Positions 8,671 through 17,568 of a stretch of DNA of 64,000 bases are shown piece after piece. The stretch spans positions 60,465-124,464 of the forward strand of contig JAUNSC010000004.1 of NCBI GenBank assembly GCA_030539395.1, written 5' to 3'. The DNA is from Eubacteriales bacterium. Its GTDB lineage: Bacteria; Bacillota; Clostridia; Lachnospirales; Lachnospiraceae. The notes beneath the pieces were generated by a model. That model saw only the letters and a list, made by a program, of their open reading frames with translations, was not told the origin of the DNA and did not search any database. Within the stretch, counting starts at the first letter, position 1, and each line of letters begins with the position of its first letter. Both the position numbers and the translations under genes were made by a program.

Positions 8671-9834
8671 ATGTACCAGTATCATTGCCTGAATGCAATA
8701 TCAAAAGTCGGACTGGAAGGATTTAACACCCAGTATGTGCAGACTGATACGATGGATGAAGCTGATGCAGTGCTTGTCAGAAGCGCTGCAATGCATGATA
8801 TTGAGTTCACAAATAAACTGCAGGCCATTGCGAGGGCCGGAGCGGGTGTGAATAATATTCCTCTTGGAAAGTGTGCAGAACATGGAATCGTTGTATTTAA
8901 TACGCCGGGAGCGAACGCAAACGGTGTAAAAGAAGCCGTTCTTGCAGGCCTTTTACTTGCATCCAGAGATATCGTCGGCGGTATCAACTGGGTACAGTCA
9001 GAACGCCAGAACGAGCTGATTGCAAAAGCAGCTGAGAAAGAGAAAAAGAATTTTGCCGGTAATGAAATCAAAGGCAAAAAGCTTGGAATTATCGGACTTG
9101 GAGCAATCGGTGTACTGGTTGCAAATGCTGCAGCCCGGCTTGGTATGGAAGTGTATGGATATGATCCATATATTTCGGTAGATGCGGCATGGAATCTTTC
9201 AAGAGACATCCGTCATATCAAGGAAGTGGATGCCATTTATGAGCAGTGTGATTATATCACTATCCATGTTCCGCTGCTTGACAGTACGAAGAAAATGATA
9301 AACAGAGAAGCCATCTCCAAAATGAAGGATGGCGTGGTAATCCTTAATTATGCAAGAGATCTTCTGGTAGATGAAGAGGCCGTAATTGATTCTCTCCGCA
9401 CCGGAAAAGTTAAACGCTATGTGAGTGATTTCCCGAATCATACTACAGCAGGAGTAAAAGGCTGTATCGTAACGCCTCATCTTGGCGCGTCCACAGTGGA
9501 ATCGGAAGATAACTGTGCAATGATGGCAGTGAAAGAAATCGTGGATTATCTGGAAAACGGAAATATTCATAATTCTGTTAACTATCCGACCTGTGATATG
9601 GGCATCTGCAGCAGCGTATGCAGAATTGCGATCAATCATAAAAATATCAAGAATATGATCGGTCAGTTTACAACCATACTCGGTGAGGCTGATATGAATA
9701 TTGCACATATGGCAAACCAGAGCAAGGGAGAATATGCGTATACTCTTATCGATCTTGACACACCGGTAACACAGGGTGTGGTTGATCGGATGAAAGCAGT
9801 AGAAGGTGTATTAAAAATCCGTGTATTGAAATAA
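8671..9834 (+). CDS. serA: D-3-phosphoglycerate dehydrogenase with C-terminal ACT domain
   Basis: Oxidises 3-phosphoglycerate as the first serine step. Substrate domain residues 1-95 and roughly 285-310, NAD-binding domain with GIIGLGAIG at 139-147, and an ACT domain from about residue 318 (IKNMIGQFTTILGEADMNI), which often confers serine feedback. Of the catalytic Arg-Glu-His triad, R229 (NYARDLLVDE) and H270 (TPHLGAST) are visible. The Glu normally found in a DVF..EP segment is not: the sequence there reads VSDFPNHTTAG. The product is 387 residues, a compact form. It follows serC by two bases and is ended by a strong terminator. Confidence 0.9.
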   Translation: MYQYHCLNAISKVGLEGFNTQYVQTDTMDEADAVLVRSAAMHDIEFTNKLQAIARAGAGVNNIPLGKCAEHGIVVFNTPGANANGVKEAVLAGLLLASRDIVGGINWVQSERQNELIAKAAEKEKKNFAGNEIKGKKLGIIGLGAIGVLVANAAARLGMEVYGYDPYISVDAAWNLSRDIRHIKEVDAIYEQCDYITIHVPLLDSTKKMINREAISKMKDGVVILNYARDLLVDEEAVIDSLRTGKVKRYVSDFPNHTTAGVKGCIVTPHLGASTVESEDNCAMMAVKEIVDYLENGNIHNSVNYPTCDMGICSSVCRIAINHKNIKNMIGQFTTILGEADMNIAHMANQSKGEYAYTLIDLDTPVTQGVVDRMKAVEGVLKIRVLK

Positions 9835-9852
9835 CATGAAAAGATAAAAGAA

Positions 9853-9895
9853 GTTCCGCAAAGGCTTTAAAATAACTGCGGAACCTCTTTTTTTT
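9853..9895 (+). terminator. intrinsic terminator after serA
   Basis: GTTCCGCA (9853-9860) pairs with TGCGGAAC (9877-9884), followed by CTC and a run of eight T. It closes the leuB-ilvD-ilvB-serC-serA run. Confidence 0.85.
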
Positions 9896-9960
9896 CGGCT
9901 TTCTTTATGATATACTTATTAATAATTATATTAAAGATGGGATCAGGAAGGAACATTAAA

Positions 9961-11205
9961 ATGGCGCAGATAATCCCCTTTTTGGGAATTTGTCCACGAA
10001 GTGACATTGCCGGCAGAGTGGCGGCATTGCCTTATGATGTATATAACAGACAGGAGGCGAAAGAGGAAACAAAAAGAGAACCCCTGAGTTTTCTTCGTAT
10101 TGACCGGGCGGAAACACAATTTGGAGATGATGTAGATACATATGATCCGTCAGTTTATAAAAAGGCACACGAGCTTTTATGGAAAATGATAGCTGACGGA
10201 GAATTGCAGAAAGAAAATGAGAAGTGTTATTATATTTATGAGCTGACAATGGATGGGAGAATCCAGACCGGACTTGTGGCCTGTGCTTCTGTAGACGATT
10301 ATGTAAATGGAGTTATAATGAAGCATGAAAACACCCGTGCGGATAAAGAACAGGACCGCATTTGCCATGTGGATGCCTGCAATGCACAAACAGGTCCTAT
10401 TTTTCTGGCTTACCGACACAATGATATTATACATCAATGCCTGTTTTTAAATAAGCAGGAGGAACCAATGTTTGATTTCATTTCGCCGGATGGTATACGT
10501 CACCGGGGGTGGAGGATTTCGGATAAAAAGTCAATAGAGATTATTCAAAAGGCATTTGACGAAATTGACCGGATATACATAGCAGATGGGCATCACCGTG
10601 CCGCATCTGCTGTTAAAGTTTCTCTGAAACGGAGACAGGAAGCTGTTTCGAGTGGGGAATGTGACAGTTTTCATGAGTATGACTATTTCCTGTCGGTTCT
10701 TTTTGAGCATGATGAATTATATATAATGGATTATAACCGTGTGGTCTCTGATTTAAATAACAATAGCAAAGAGGAATTTTTTCACAGAATTTCTCAAATC
10801 TGTGAAATACAGCCAAGCAGGGAAGCGGTGCATCCCGGTAAAAAAGGTGCGGTTGGAATGTATCTGGACGGGCAGTGGTACAGACTTGTTTTTAAAAAAG
10901 AGATACGCAAAGATCATCCGGTTGATGGCCTGGATGTCTCCATACTCCAGAATGAAATACTTTCACCGGTTCTTGGAATTATCGATCCAAAGACGGATAG
11001 CAGGATTTCTTTTGTCGGCGGGATCAGAGGACTGGACGAACTGGAACGGATTGTTGATTTGAAAGGCGGAGTGGCATTTTCCATGTATCCGACATCAATG
11101 GATGAACTATTTGATGTTGCGGACGCACATTTACTGATGCCGCCGAAATCAACATGGTTTGAACCAAAGCTCCGAAGCGGATTGTTCATTCATGCATTAC
11201 AATAA
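9961..11205 (+). CDS. DUF1015 family protein, possible serine-pathway enzyme
   Basis: The 414-residue protein opens with the DUF1015 signature (PFLGICPR, VAALPYDVYN) and has the hallmark IADGHHRAAS with D209-G-H-H-R213. Other conserved patches are HENTRADKEQDR and the C-terminal GVAFSMYPTSMDELFDVAD followed by MPPKSTWFEPKLRSGLF. The family has no firmly established function that I can quote. Its genes are commonly found next to serC and serA, and the DGHHR motif resembles that of ParB/sulfiredoxin-fold free-serine kinases, so a role in interconverting phosphoserine and serine is a reasonable inference. The ATG at 9961 is preferred over one at 9907 because AGGAAGGA precedes it and relatives begin there. 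A TATACT at 9912-9917 may be its -10 box. glgB follows after 22 bases. Confidence 0.85.
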   Translation: MAQIIPFLGICPRSDIAGRVAALPYDVYNRQEAKEETKREPLSFLRIDRAETQFGDDVDTYDPSVYKKAHELLWKMIADGELQKENEKCYYIYELTMDGRIQTGLVACASVDDYVNGVIMKHENTRADKEQDRICHVDACNAQTGPIFLAYRHNDIIHQCLFLNKQEEPMFDFISPDGIRHRGWRISDKKSIEIIQKAFDEIDRIYIADGHHRAASAVKVSLKRRQEAVSSGECDSFHEYDYFLSVLFEHDELYIMDYNRVVSDLNNNSKEEFFHRISQICEIQPSREAVHPGKKGAVGMYLDGQWYRLVFKKEIRKDHPVDGLDVSILQNEILSPVLGIIDPKTDSRISFVGGIRGLDELERIVDLKGGVAFSMYPTSMDELFDVADAHLLMPPKSTWFEPKLRSGLFIHALQ

Positions 11206-11227
11206 CTAATAATTATGGAGGTATAAA

Positions 11228-13579
11228 ATGGGAGAAGACAAGCTGTATGATTTAATGGATTGGGCACAAATTGAAGCACTGGTATATTCGGAGGAGGATA
11301 ATCCGCACAGTATTTTGGGACCACGTCTGACGGATGACGGTGTTTTGATCCAGGCATTTATGCCTTCTGCAGAACATATTATGGTGCAGATTACGGGGAA
11401 AAAGGAGTCGTATGAGATGACAATGGAGGATGAGAGCGGTTTTTTTGCAGTTCTCATTCCGGGAAAGAAGATCCCCAAATATACATTATATATTATATTT
11501 GATAATGGCACATCTATTGAGTATGTGGATCCGTATGCATTTGAACCGATCCTCACAAAAGAAGATACCCAGAAATTCAATGCAGGAATCTGCTATGATA
11601 TTTATGATAAACTGGGAGCTCATCCAATGACAGTAAATGGGGTAGATGGCGTTCATTTTGCCGTCTGGGCACCTAATGCGGTCAGAGTCAGCCTTGTTGG
11701 CGATTTTGATCTCTGGGATGGAAGAAGACTTCCCATGCGGCGTCTCTGGGACAGCGGTATTTTTGAGATTTTTGTACCGAATATCGGTGTGGGAGAACTT
11801 TACAAATATGAAATCAAAGCCAGGGGCGGTATGACTTTCTTAAAAGCAGATCCCTATGCAAATGCGGCGCAGCTTCGTCCGGATACGGCTTCCGTGATTA
11901 CAGACCTGACAAAATTTAACTGGTCCGATGAAAAATGGATGAAGCAGAGAAAAGAGACTGACTCAAAGAAGAAACCGATGGCTGTATATGAAATGCACCT
12001 GGGCTCATGGAAAACACCGGAAGATAAAACATTTTACAATTATCGTGAACTTGCACCGATGATCGCAAAATATGTAAAAGAGATGGGATATACTCATGTA
12101 GAACTTTTGCCGATCATGGAGCATCCCTTTGACGGTTCATGGGGATATCAGGTAACGGGTTACTATGCTCCGACAGCACGTTATGGCACACCGGAAGATT
12201 TTATGTATTTTATGAACTATATGCATGAAGAAGGCATAGGTGTTATCCTCGACTGGGTACCGGCACATTTTCCGCGGGATACCTTTGGGTTATGTTCTTT
12301 TGACGGGACCTGTCTGTATGAACATCTGGATCCGAGACAGGGGAGTCATCCTCACTGGGGAACACTTATTTATAATTATGGCAGACCGGAAGTGAAAAAC
12401 TTTCTGATTGCCAATGCACTGTTTTGGGCAGATAAATATCATGCAGATGGTATCCGGATGGATGCGGTTGCTTCTATGCTGTATCTGGATTATGGGAAGA
12501 ATGATGGTGAATGGGTTGCCAATATGTATGGCGGTAATGAAAACCTGGAAGCGGTGGAATTCCTGAAACACCTTAATTCTATATTTAAAAAGAGAAATGA
12601 CGGTGCGCTTTTGATTGCAGAGGAGTCTACGGCATGGCCGAAGATTACGGGCGCTCTGGATGATGACGGTCTCGGATTTGATTATAAGTGGAATATGGGC
12701 TGGATGAACGATTTTATCGGTTACATGTCACTTGACCCTGTTTATCGGGCCGGCAATCATGGCGGACTGACTTTCAGCATGATTTATGCGTACAGCGAAG
12801 ATTTCATTTTGACGCTTTCTCATGATGAAGTGGTTCATGGCAAGTGTTCTCTTATTAATAAGATGCCGGGAGAACTGGAACAGAAATTCGCAAATCTCCG
12901 TGCAGCATATGGATATATGATGATGCATCCGGGCAAAAAACTGCTCTTTATGGGACAGGAATTTGCTCAGTATAAAGAGTGGAATGAAGCTGCATCCCTG
13001 GAATGGGGAGACCTTGAGCAGGAACCGAACAGGCAGATGCAGGAATACTGCAAAGCTTTGCTTGCATTCTATAAATCTCATCCGGCTCTCTATGAAAAGG
13101 ATTATGATCCGGAAGGATTTGAATGGATCAATGCTATTTCAGCAAATGAAAATATGCTTGTCTTTACAAGAAAAACGGATAAGAAAGAGGATACATTACT
13201 GGTAGTCTGCAATTTCTCGCCGCTTGTATATGAAAATTATAAAATCGGAGTTCCTTATCCGGGAAAATATAAAGAAATCTTTAGCAGCGACAAAGTTGAA
13301 TTCGGCGGAAAAGGCAATTTAAATCCAAGAGTAAAACAGTCAAAGAAAGATGAGTGCGATGATCGTGAAGATTCCATTATGATTAAAGTACCTCCTATGG
13401 GAATATCTGTTTTTTCTTATGCAAAGGCAGCTCCCAGAGCAGCAAGCAACAAAGAAGCAAAAAATGTAAAAGAAAAGAAAGATGCTTCTGCAAAAAAAGA
13501 TACAGCAGCCAAAAAGACAAAAGTCAGAAAAGTATCTCTTAAAGAGGAATTAAAAAAGAAAGTAGAAGCAGAAAAATAA
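11228..13579 (+). CDS. glgB: 1,4-alpha-glucan branching enzyme with Lys/Ala-rich C-terminal tail
   Basis: GH13 transferase that makes alpha-1,6 branches in glycogen. An N-terminal CBM48 region contains the FAVWAPNAVRVSLVGDF segment; the barrel has the nucleophile D412 in DGIRMDAVAS, acid/base E465 in IAEESTAWP, and LSHDEVVHGK. All catalytic residues are present. The product is 783 residues, longer than the usual 630-740, because the last 50 residues are a low-complexity Lys/Ala/Glu extension (KEKKDASAKKDTAAKK and on) that lies beyond the normal GISVFSY beta-domain end. A GGAGGT site precedes the ATG. Downstream is the His-rich CsoR-like gene, 15 bases away. Confidence 0.95.
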   Translation: MGEDKLYDLMDWAQIEALVYSEEDNPHSILGPRLTDDGVLIQAFMPSAEHIMVQITGKKESYEMTMEDESGFFAVLIPGKKIPKYTLYIIFDNGTSIEYVDPYAFEPILTKEDTQKFNAGICYDIYDKLGAHPMTVNGVDGVHFAVWAPNAVRVSLVGDFDLWDGRRLPMRRLWDSGIFEIFVPNIGVGELYKYEIKARGGMTFLKADPYANAAQLRPDTASVITDLTKFNWSDEKWMKQRKETDSKKKPMAVYEMHLGSWKTPEDKTFYNYRELAPMIAKYVKEMGYTHVELLPIMEHPFDGSWGYQVTGYYAPTARYGTPEDFMYFMNYMHEEGIGVILDWVPAHFPRDTFGLCSFDGTCLYEHLDPRQGSHPHWGTLIYNYGRPEVKNFLIANALFWADKYHADGIRMDAVASMLYLDYGKNDGEWVANMYGGNENLEAVEFLKHLNSIFKKRNDGALLIAEESTAWPKITGALDDDGLGFDYKWNMGWMNDFIGYMSLDPVYRAGNHGGLTFSMIYAYSEDFILTLSHDEVVHGKCSLINKMPGELEQKFANLRAAYGYMMMHPGKKLLFMGQEFAQYKEWNEAASLEWGDLEQEPNRQMQEYCKALLAFYKSHPALYEKDYDPEGFEWINAISANENMLVFTRKTDKKEDTLLVVCNFSPLVYENYKIGVPYPGKYKEIFSSDKVEFGGKGNLNPRVKQSKKDECDDREDSIMIKVPPMGISVFSYAKAAPRAASNKEAKNVKEKKDASAKKDTAAKKTKVRKVSLKEELKKKVEAEK

Positions 13580-13594
13580 GAGGCAGGTGATTAG

Positions 13595-14023
13595 ATGGCA
13601 GAAGAAAACAACAACCACAGTCATACGCATGTGGATGAAAATGGCAACATATATACCCATGTTCATGAAGAGGGATATGCGCACACTCATGTTCATGAGA
13701 ATGGCCATGTTCACAGTCATGCCCATGGGCATAGTCACGGTCATAATCACACCCATACGCATGATCCGGAACACGTGAAGTCGGTGTTAAACAGAATATC
13801 CCGGGCAATCGGACATTTGGAGTCTATTAAAAGGATGGTTGAAGATGGACGGGACTGCAGTGAAGTGTTGATTCAGCTTTCTGCAGTAAAAGCTGCTATC
13901 AATAATACCGGCAAAGTAATTTTGCAGGATCATATTGAACATTGTCTGGTAGATGCAGTGGAGACCGGGGATATGGAGACCATTGCAGAGCTGAATAAAG
14001 CAATTGACAGATTTATAAAATAA
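13595..14023 (+). CDS. CsoR/RcnR-family metal-sensing repressor with His-rich N-terminal extension
   Basis: Residues 57-142 form the all-helical CsoR-like domain (VLNRISRAIGHLESIKRMVE). The Cu(I) ligand set of CsoR is conserved in exact spacing: C88, H113 and C117 (25 and 4 residues apart), so copper or a related soft metal is the likely ligand. Unusually, the first 60 residues hold 19 histidines in HxH repeats (THVHEE, HSHAHGHSHGH), like the loops of zinc and nickel chaperones. This head may bind or buffer metal. No efflux pump or metallochaperone gene lies nearby; it follows glgB. The DNA of the head is repetitive, and spurious open frames occur on both strands there. Confidence 0.88.
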   Translation: MAEENNNHSHTHVDENGNIYTHVHEEGYAHTHVHENGHVHSHAHGHSHGHNHTHTHDPEHVKSVLNRISRAIGHLESIKRMVEDGRDCSEVLIQLSAVKAAINNTGKVILQDHIEHCLVDAVETGDMETIAELNKAIDRFIK

Positions 14024-14039
14024 TCCTGTAATTTTGGGG

Positions 14040-14068
14040 TTGCAAAATTCCCGAAGATTGTATATAAT
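14040..14068 (+). promoter_or_regulatory. promoter of tRNA-Thr
   Basis: TTGCAA (14040-14045), 17-base spacer, TATAAT (14063-14068). Between it and the tRNA the leader contains a perfect 5-bp hairpin GGAGC-GCTAA-GCTCC (14081-14095), probably part of the 5' leader removed by RNase P. Confidence 0.75.
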
Positions 14069-14099
14069 ATCGATTGTGTTGGAGCGCTAAGCTCCACAG

Positions 14100-14172
14100 G
14101 CTTCTGTAGCTCAGCTGGTAGAGCGCCGCATTCGTAATGCGTAGGTCGCCGGTTCGAATCCGGCCAGGAGCT
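14100..14172 (+). tRNA. tRNA-Thr (anticodon CGT)
   Basis: A 73-base cloverleaf is visible: acceptor GCTTCTG/CAGGAGC (one G-U), D-arm GCTC..GAGC, anticodon loop TTCGTAA, variable loop AGGTC, T-arm GCCGG-TTCGAAT-CCGGC, discriminator T. The anticodon CGT reads ACG (Thr). The outermost anticodon pair is imperfect. The 3' CCA is not encoded (TTTG follows). Confidence 0.93.
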
Positions 14173-14174
14173 TT

Positions 14175-14203
14175 GCGGGAATCCATCCAGGATTCCCGCT
14201 TTT
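14175..14203 (+). terminator. terminator after tRNA-Thr
   Basis: GCGGGAATCC (14175-14184) pairs perfectly with GGATTCCCGC (14190-14199), with a 5-base loop, followed by TTTT. It separates the tRNA from gltX, although read-through could occur. Confidence 0.75.
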
Positions 14204-14234
14204 GTTAATATAGTAAATAAAAGGAGACGGGAAG

Positions 14235-15686
14235 ATGAGCAAAGTTCGTACACGTTTTGCACCGAGTCCCACAGGAAGAATGCATGTGGGAAATCTGCGT
14301 ACAGCATTATATGCGTATTTGATTGCGAAACATGAGGGAGGAGATTTCCTTCTGAGAATTGAAGATACAGATCAGGAACGCTTTGTGGAAGAGGCGCTGG
14401 ATATTATTTACCGCACTCTTAAAAATACGGGATTGATACATGACGAGGGGCCGGACAAGGATAAAGGATACGGACCTTATGTGCAGAGTGAGCGTCAGGC
14501 ACAGGGAATATATCTGGAATATGCAAAAAAACTTATTGAAAAGGGCGAGGCTTATTACTGTTTCTGTGATAAAGAGAGACTGGAATCTCTGAAGCAGGAA
14601 GTGGCAGGAAAAGAAATTGTTGTTTATGATAAGCATTGTCTTTCTCTTACACCGGAAGAAGTACAGGCAAAGCTGGATGCCGGAGTACCGTATGTTATCC
14701 GTCAGAACGTTCCCAAAGACGGAACTACAACTTTTGAGGATGATATCTACGGAACAATAGAAGTGCCAAATGCAGAGTTGGATGATATGATCCTGATCAA
14801 ATCTGACGGGTTCCCGACTTACAATTTTGCAAATGTTGTGGATGACCACTTAATGGGGATTTCCCATGTTGTGCGTGGAAATGAATACCTTTCTTCCGCT
14901 CCAAAATATAACCGGCTTTATCATGCGTTTGGCTGGGATGTTCCGGTTTATGTACACTGTCCTCTGATTACGGATGAAAACCACAAAAAACTCAGCAAAC
15001 GATGCGGTCATTCTTCTTATGAAGATCTTCTTGAGCAGGGATTTATATCAGAAGCTATTTTAAATTATGTTGCGCTTCTGGGATGGTGTCCATCGGATAA
15101 CCGTGAGATCTTTTCACTGGAAGAACTGGTAGAGGCGTTTGATTATCACCATATGAGCAAATCTCCGGCTGTTTTTGACATTAATAAGCTGAAATGGATG
15201 AACGGAGAATATATGAAAGCCATGGATTTTGATAAATTCTATGAGATGGCTCTTCCATATATAAAAGAGACCGTCAAAAGAGACGTTGATTTGAAGAAGA
15301 TCGCAGCAATGGTGAAGACAAGAATTGAAGTATTTCCGGATATTGCGCAGCTGATTGATTTCTTTGAGGAGGTTCCGGAGTATGATTCTTCCATGTATAC
15401 ACATAAGAAGATGAAGACAACAGAGGAAACATCACTGGCTGTCTTAAAAGAAATCCTTCCGGTTCTGGAGTCTCAGAACGATTACAGTAATGATGCATTG
15501 TATGAGCTTCTTGTAAATTTTGCAAAAGAGCACGGTTATAAAAACGGTTATGTGATGTGGCCGATTCGTACTGCTGCATCAGGAAAGCAGATGACTCCGG
15601 CGGGAGCTACTGAAATCATGGAAGTTCTGGGCAAAGAAGAAACAATTGCCAGAATAAAAGCAGCAATTGATAAACTGGAGAAATAA
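14235..15686 (+). CDS. gltX: glutamyl-tRNA synthetase
   Basis: Class I synthetase charging tRNA-Glu (in many Firmicutes also tRNA-Gln, later amidated). The HIGH-type motif reads HVGN in [17 protein letters not shown], and the KMSKS loop reads KLSKR in [18 protein letters not shown] and the [12 protein letters not shown] region are typical of GluRS. The length of 483 residues fits. GGAGACGGG precedes the start. The UvrD-like gene begins two bases after its stop codon. Confidence 0.95.
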   Translation: MSKVRTRFAPSPTGRMHVGNLRTALYAYLIAKHEGGDFLLRIEDTDQERFVEEALDIIYRTLKNTGLIHDEGPDKDKGYGPYVQSERQAQGIYLEYAKKLIEKGEAYYCFCDKERLESLKQEVAGKEIVVYDKHCLSLTPEEVQAKLDAGVPYVIRQNVPKDGTTTFEDDIYGTIEVPNAELDDMILIKSDGFPTYNFANVVDDHLMGISHVVRGNEYLSSAPKYNRLYHAFGWDVPVYVHCPLITDENHKKLSKRCGHSSYEDLLEQGFISEAILNYVALLGWCPSDNREIFSLEELVEAFDYHHMSKSPAVFDINKLKWMNGEYMKAMDFDKFYEMALPYIKETVKRDVDLKKIAAMVKTRIEVFPDIAQLIDFFEEVPEYDSSMYTHKKMKTTEETSLAVLKEILPVLESQNDYSNDALYELLVNFAKEHGYKNGYVMWPIRTAASGKQMTPAGATEIMEVLGKEETIARIKAAIDKLEK

Positions 15687-15687
15687 T

Positions 15688-17547
15688 ATGGCTTTATCAA
15701 AAGCACAGATAAAAGCAGTTACTCACCGGGAAGGCCCTGCCATGGTACTGGCGGGGCCGGGTTCCGGTAAGACAACGGTTATTACATATCGAACCAGATA
15801 TCTGATTCAGGAATGCGAGATACCTCCAATTCACATTCTTGTGGTCACATTTACAAAAGCTGCTGCGATGCAGATGAAAGAGCGATTTCTGAAGCTGAGT
15901 GGTGAGCAGGCAACTCAGGTCCGTTTCGGGACATTTCACTCTGTTTTCTTTGAAATATTGAGAAAAGCATATCATCTTACAGCGGAAAATATTGCAGGGG
16001 AGGATTTAAAGTACCGGTTTTTAAAAGAAATTCTTGAAAGTCTGCACGTGGAAGCTGAAGATGAAAATGATCTTTTGCGGGATGTTGTCAGGGAAATCAG
16101 TATTGTTAAAAATGAACAGATTCCGCTGGAGCATTATTATGCAGCAAACGTTCCGGAAGAAATTTTTCGTGAGATATATAAGAGATATTGCCGGAGAATG
16201 GAACAGGAGAATCTTTTGGATTATGATGATCTTATGACATGGACATGGGAGCTTCTGAATCAGAGAAAGGATATTCTGGAAGGATGGAGAGACAGGTTTC
16301 GGTATATTCTTGTGGATGAATTTCAGGATATAAATAAATTGCAGTACAAGATCATTCAACTTTTGGCCGCACCGCGGAATAATCTGTTTGTCGTAGGTGA
16401 TGATGACCAGTCGATTTATCGTTTCAGAGGAGCAAAACCTGAAATTATGCTGGGATTTCCAAAAGAATATCCTGATGCGGTACAGATTTTATTAAATCAA
16501 AATTTTCGCTGTCCCGGCAACGTGATGGAGATCGCATTGGATGTAATCGGAAGAAATACAGTACGTTTTCCCAAGAACTTTGAACGTGTAAAAGAACCTG
16601 GCGAACCGGTGGAAGTGCGTTTATATCAAAATCAGACCCAGGAGAGTCTTGGTATTATCAGGGAAATGCAGCTTCTGTTGAAAAAGGGATATCATTATAA
16701 TGATTTTGCAGTTTTATACAGGAACAATACGGATGCAGGCGTCCTGTCTTTGAAGCTTATGGAATATAATGTTCCTTTTACCATGAGAGACAGTATACCA
16801 GATCTGTACGAGCATTGGATCACGAAACATATAAAAGCCTATTTAAAAGCTGCGATGGGAAGCAGAAAACGTCAGGATATCCTGAAGATTATCAATCGGC
16901 CGAAACGTTATATCGGCAGAGAATGCCTGGATGGACCGGAAGTTGATTTTGAAAAACTGCGCTGTTATTACGAAGAAAAATACTGGGTTACAGACAGGAT
17001 CGATAAACTTGAACAGGATTTAGTGCTGCTTAAGAAAATGGATCCATATACGGCAGTAAATTATATCAGACATGGCATAGGATATGAAAAATATCTGGAG
17101 GAATATGCAGATTACAGGAATATAAGAGCAGAAGATCTTTTTGAAATTCTGGACAGACTGTCTGAAAGCGCAAAGGACTATGCATCTTTTGAAGAGTGGT
17201 TTGCTGCCATGGAGGAATATTCAGAAAAATTAAAAGAGATGCAGCAAAAAGAAAAAAAGAAACTGGATGCGGTTACTTTGACAACCCTGCACAGTGCAAA
17301 GGGACTGGAATTTCCGGTGGTATTTTTGATTGACGTAAATGAAGGAATCATACCAGGCAAAAAAGCACTCCTTCATCTGGATATTGAAGAGGAAAGAAGG
17401 ATGTTTTATGTAGGGCTTACCAGGGCATCAGACCGGCTTTGTATCTGTCTGATCAAAGAAAAAAACGGAAAGAGTATAAAACCCTCTCCGTTTCTGCGTA
17501 TGCATGATAATCCCCGGCTTCGAAAAGCTTTTGAGATGGACGGCTGA
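15688..17547 (+). CDS. UvrD/PcrA-like superfamily 1 DNA helicase
   Basis: ATP-dependent 3'-5' helicase of the UvrD/Rep type. Motifs in order: AGPGSGKTT (Walker A, near residue 23), VVTFTKAAAMQMKER (Ia), VDEFQDIN (Walker B), VGDDDQSIYRFRGA (III), QNFRC (IV), TLHSAKGLEF (V) and YVGLTRASDR (VI). The product of 619 residues is about 100 shorter than PcrA/UvrD, with a shortened C-terminus and no Tudor-like end domain, so it is a UvrD-like paralogue and probably not PcrA itself. An in-frame ATG at 15667 lies inside gltX and is rejected; GGAGAAATA precedes 15688. Its 3' end forms an inverted repeat with the converging gene. Confidence 0.92.
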   Translation: MALSKAQIKAVTHREGPAMVLAGPGSGKTTVITYRTRYLIQECEIPPIHILVVTFTKAAAMQMKERFLKLSGEQATQVRFGTFHSVFFEILRKAYHLTAENIAGEDLKYRFLKEILESLHVEAEDENDLLRDVVREISIVKNEQIPLEHYYAANVPEEIFREIYKRYCRRMEQENLLDYDDLMTWTWELLNQRKDILEGWRDRFRYILVDEFQDINKLQYKIIQLLAAPRNNLFVVGDDDQSIYRFRGAKPEIMLGFPKEYPDAVQILLNQNFRCPGNVMEIALDVIGRNTVRFPKNFERVKEPGEPVEVRLYQNQTQESLGIIREMQLLLKKGYHYNDFAVLYRNNTDAGVLSLKLMEYNVPFTMRDSIPDLYEHWITKHIKAYLKAAMGSRKRQDILKIINRPKRYIGRECLDGPEVDFEKLRCYYEEKYWVTDRIDKLEQDLVLLKKMDPYTAVNYIRHGIGYEKYLEEYADYRNIRAEDLFEILDRLSESAKDYASFEEWFAAMEEYSEKLKEMQQKEKKKLDAVTLTTLHSAKGLEFPVVFLIDVNEGIIPGKKALLHLDIEEERRMFYVGLTRASDRLCICLIKEKNGKSIKPSPFLRMHDNPRLRKAFEMDG

Positions 17548-17568
17548 TTTTTATTCGCCGTCCATCTC
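17533..17568. terminator. 12-bp perfect inverted repeat spanning two convergent stop codons
   Basis: GAGATGGACGGC (17533-17544) and GCCGTCCATCTC (17557-17568) are perfect complements around a 12-base loop. The loop contains the stop codons of both converging genes (TGA 17545-17547; TAA on the minus strand, 17551-17553). Both proteins therefore end EMDG. There is no U-run on either side, so it may work as an RNA 3'-end stabiliser or a weak bidirectional terminator. Confidence 0.6.

Noticed and set aside
13550-13808. Minus- and plus-strand alternative frames over the His-rich head
   Set aside because: They come from the repetitive CAY-codon DNA that encodes HxH repeats; only the frame leading into the CsoR domain makes sense.
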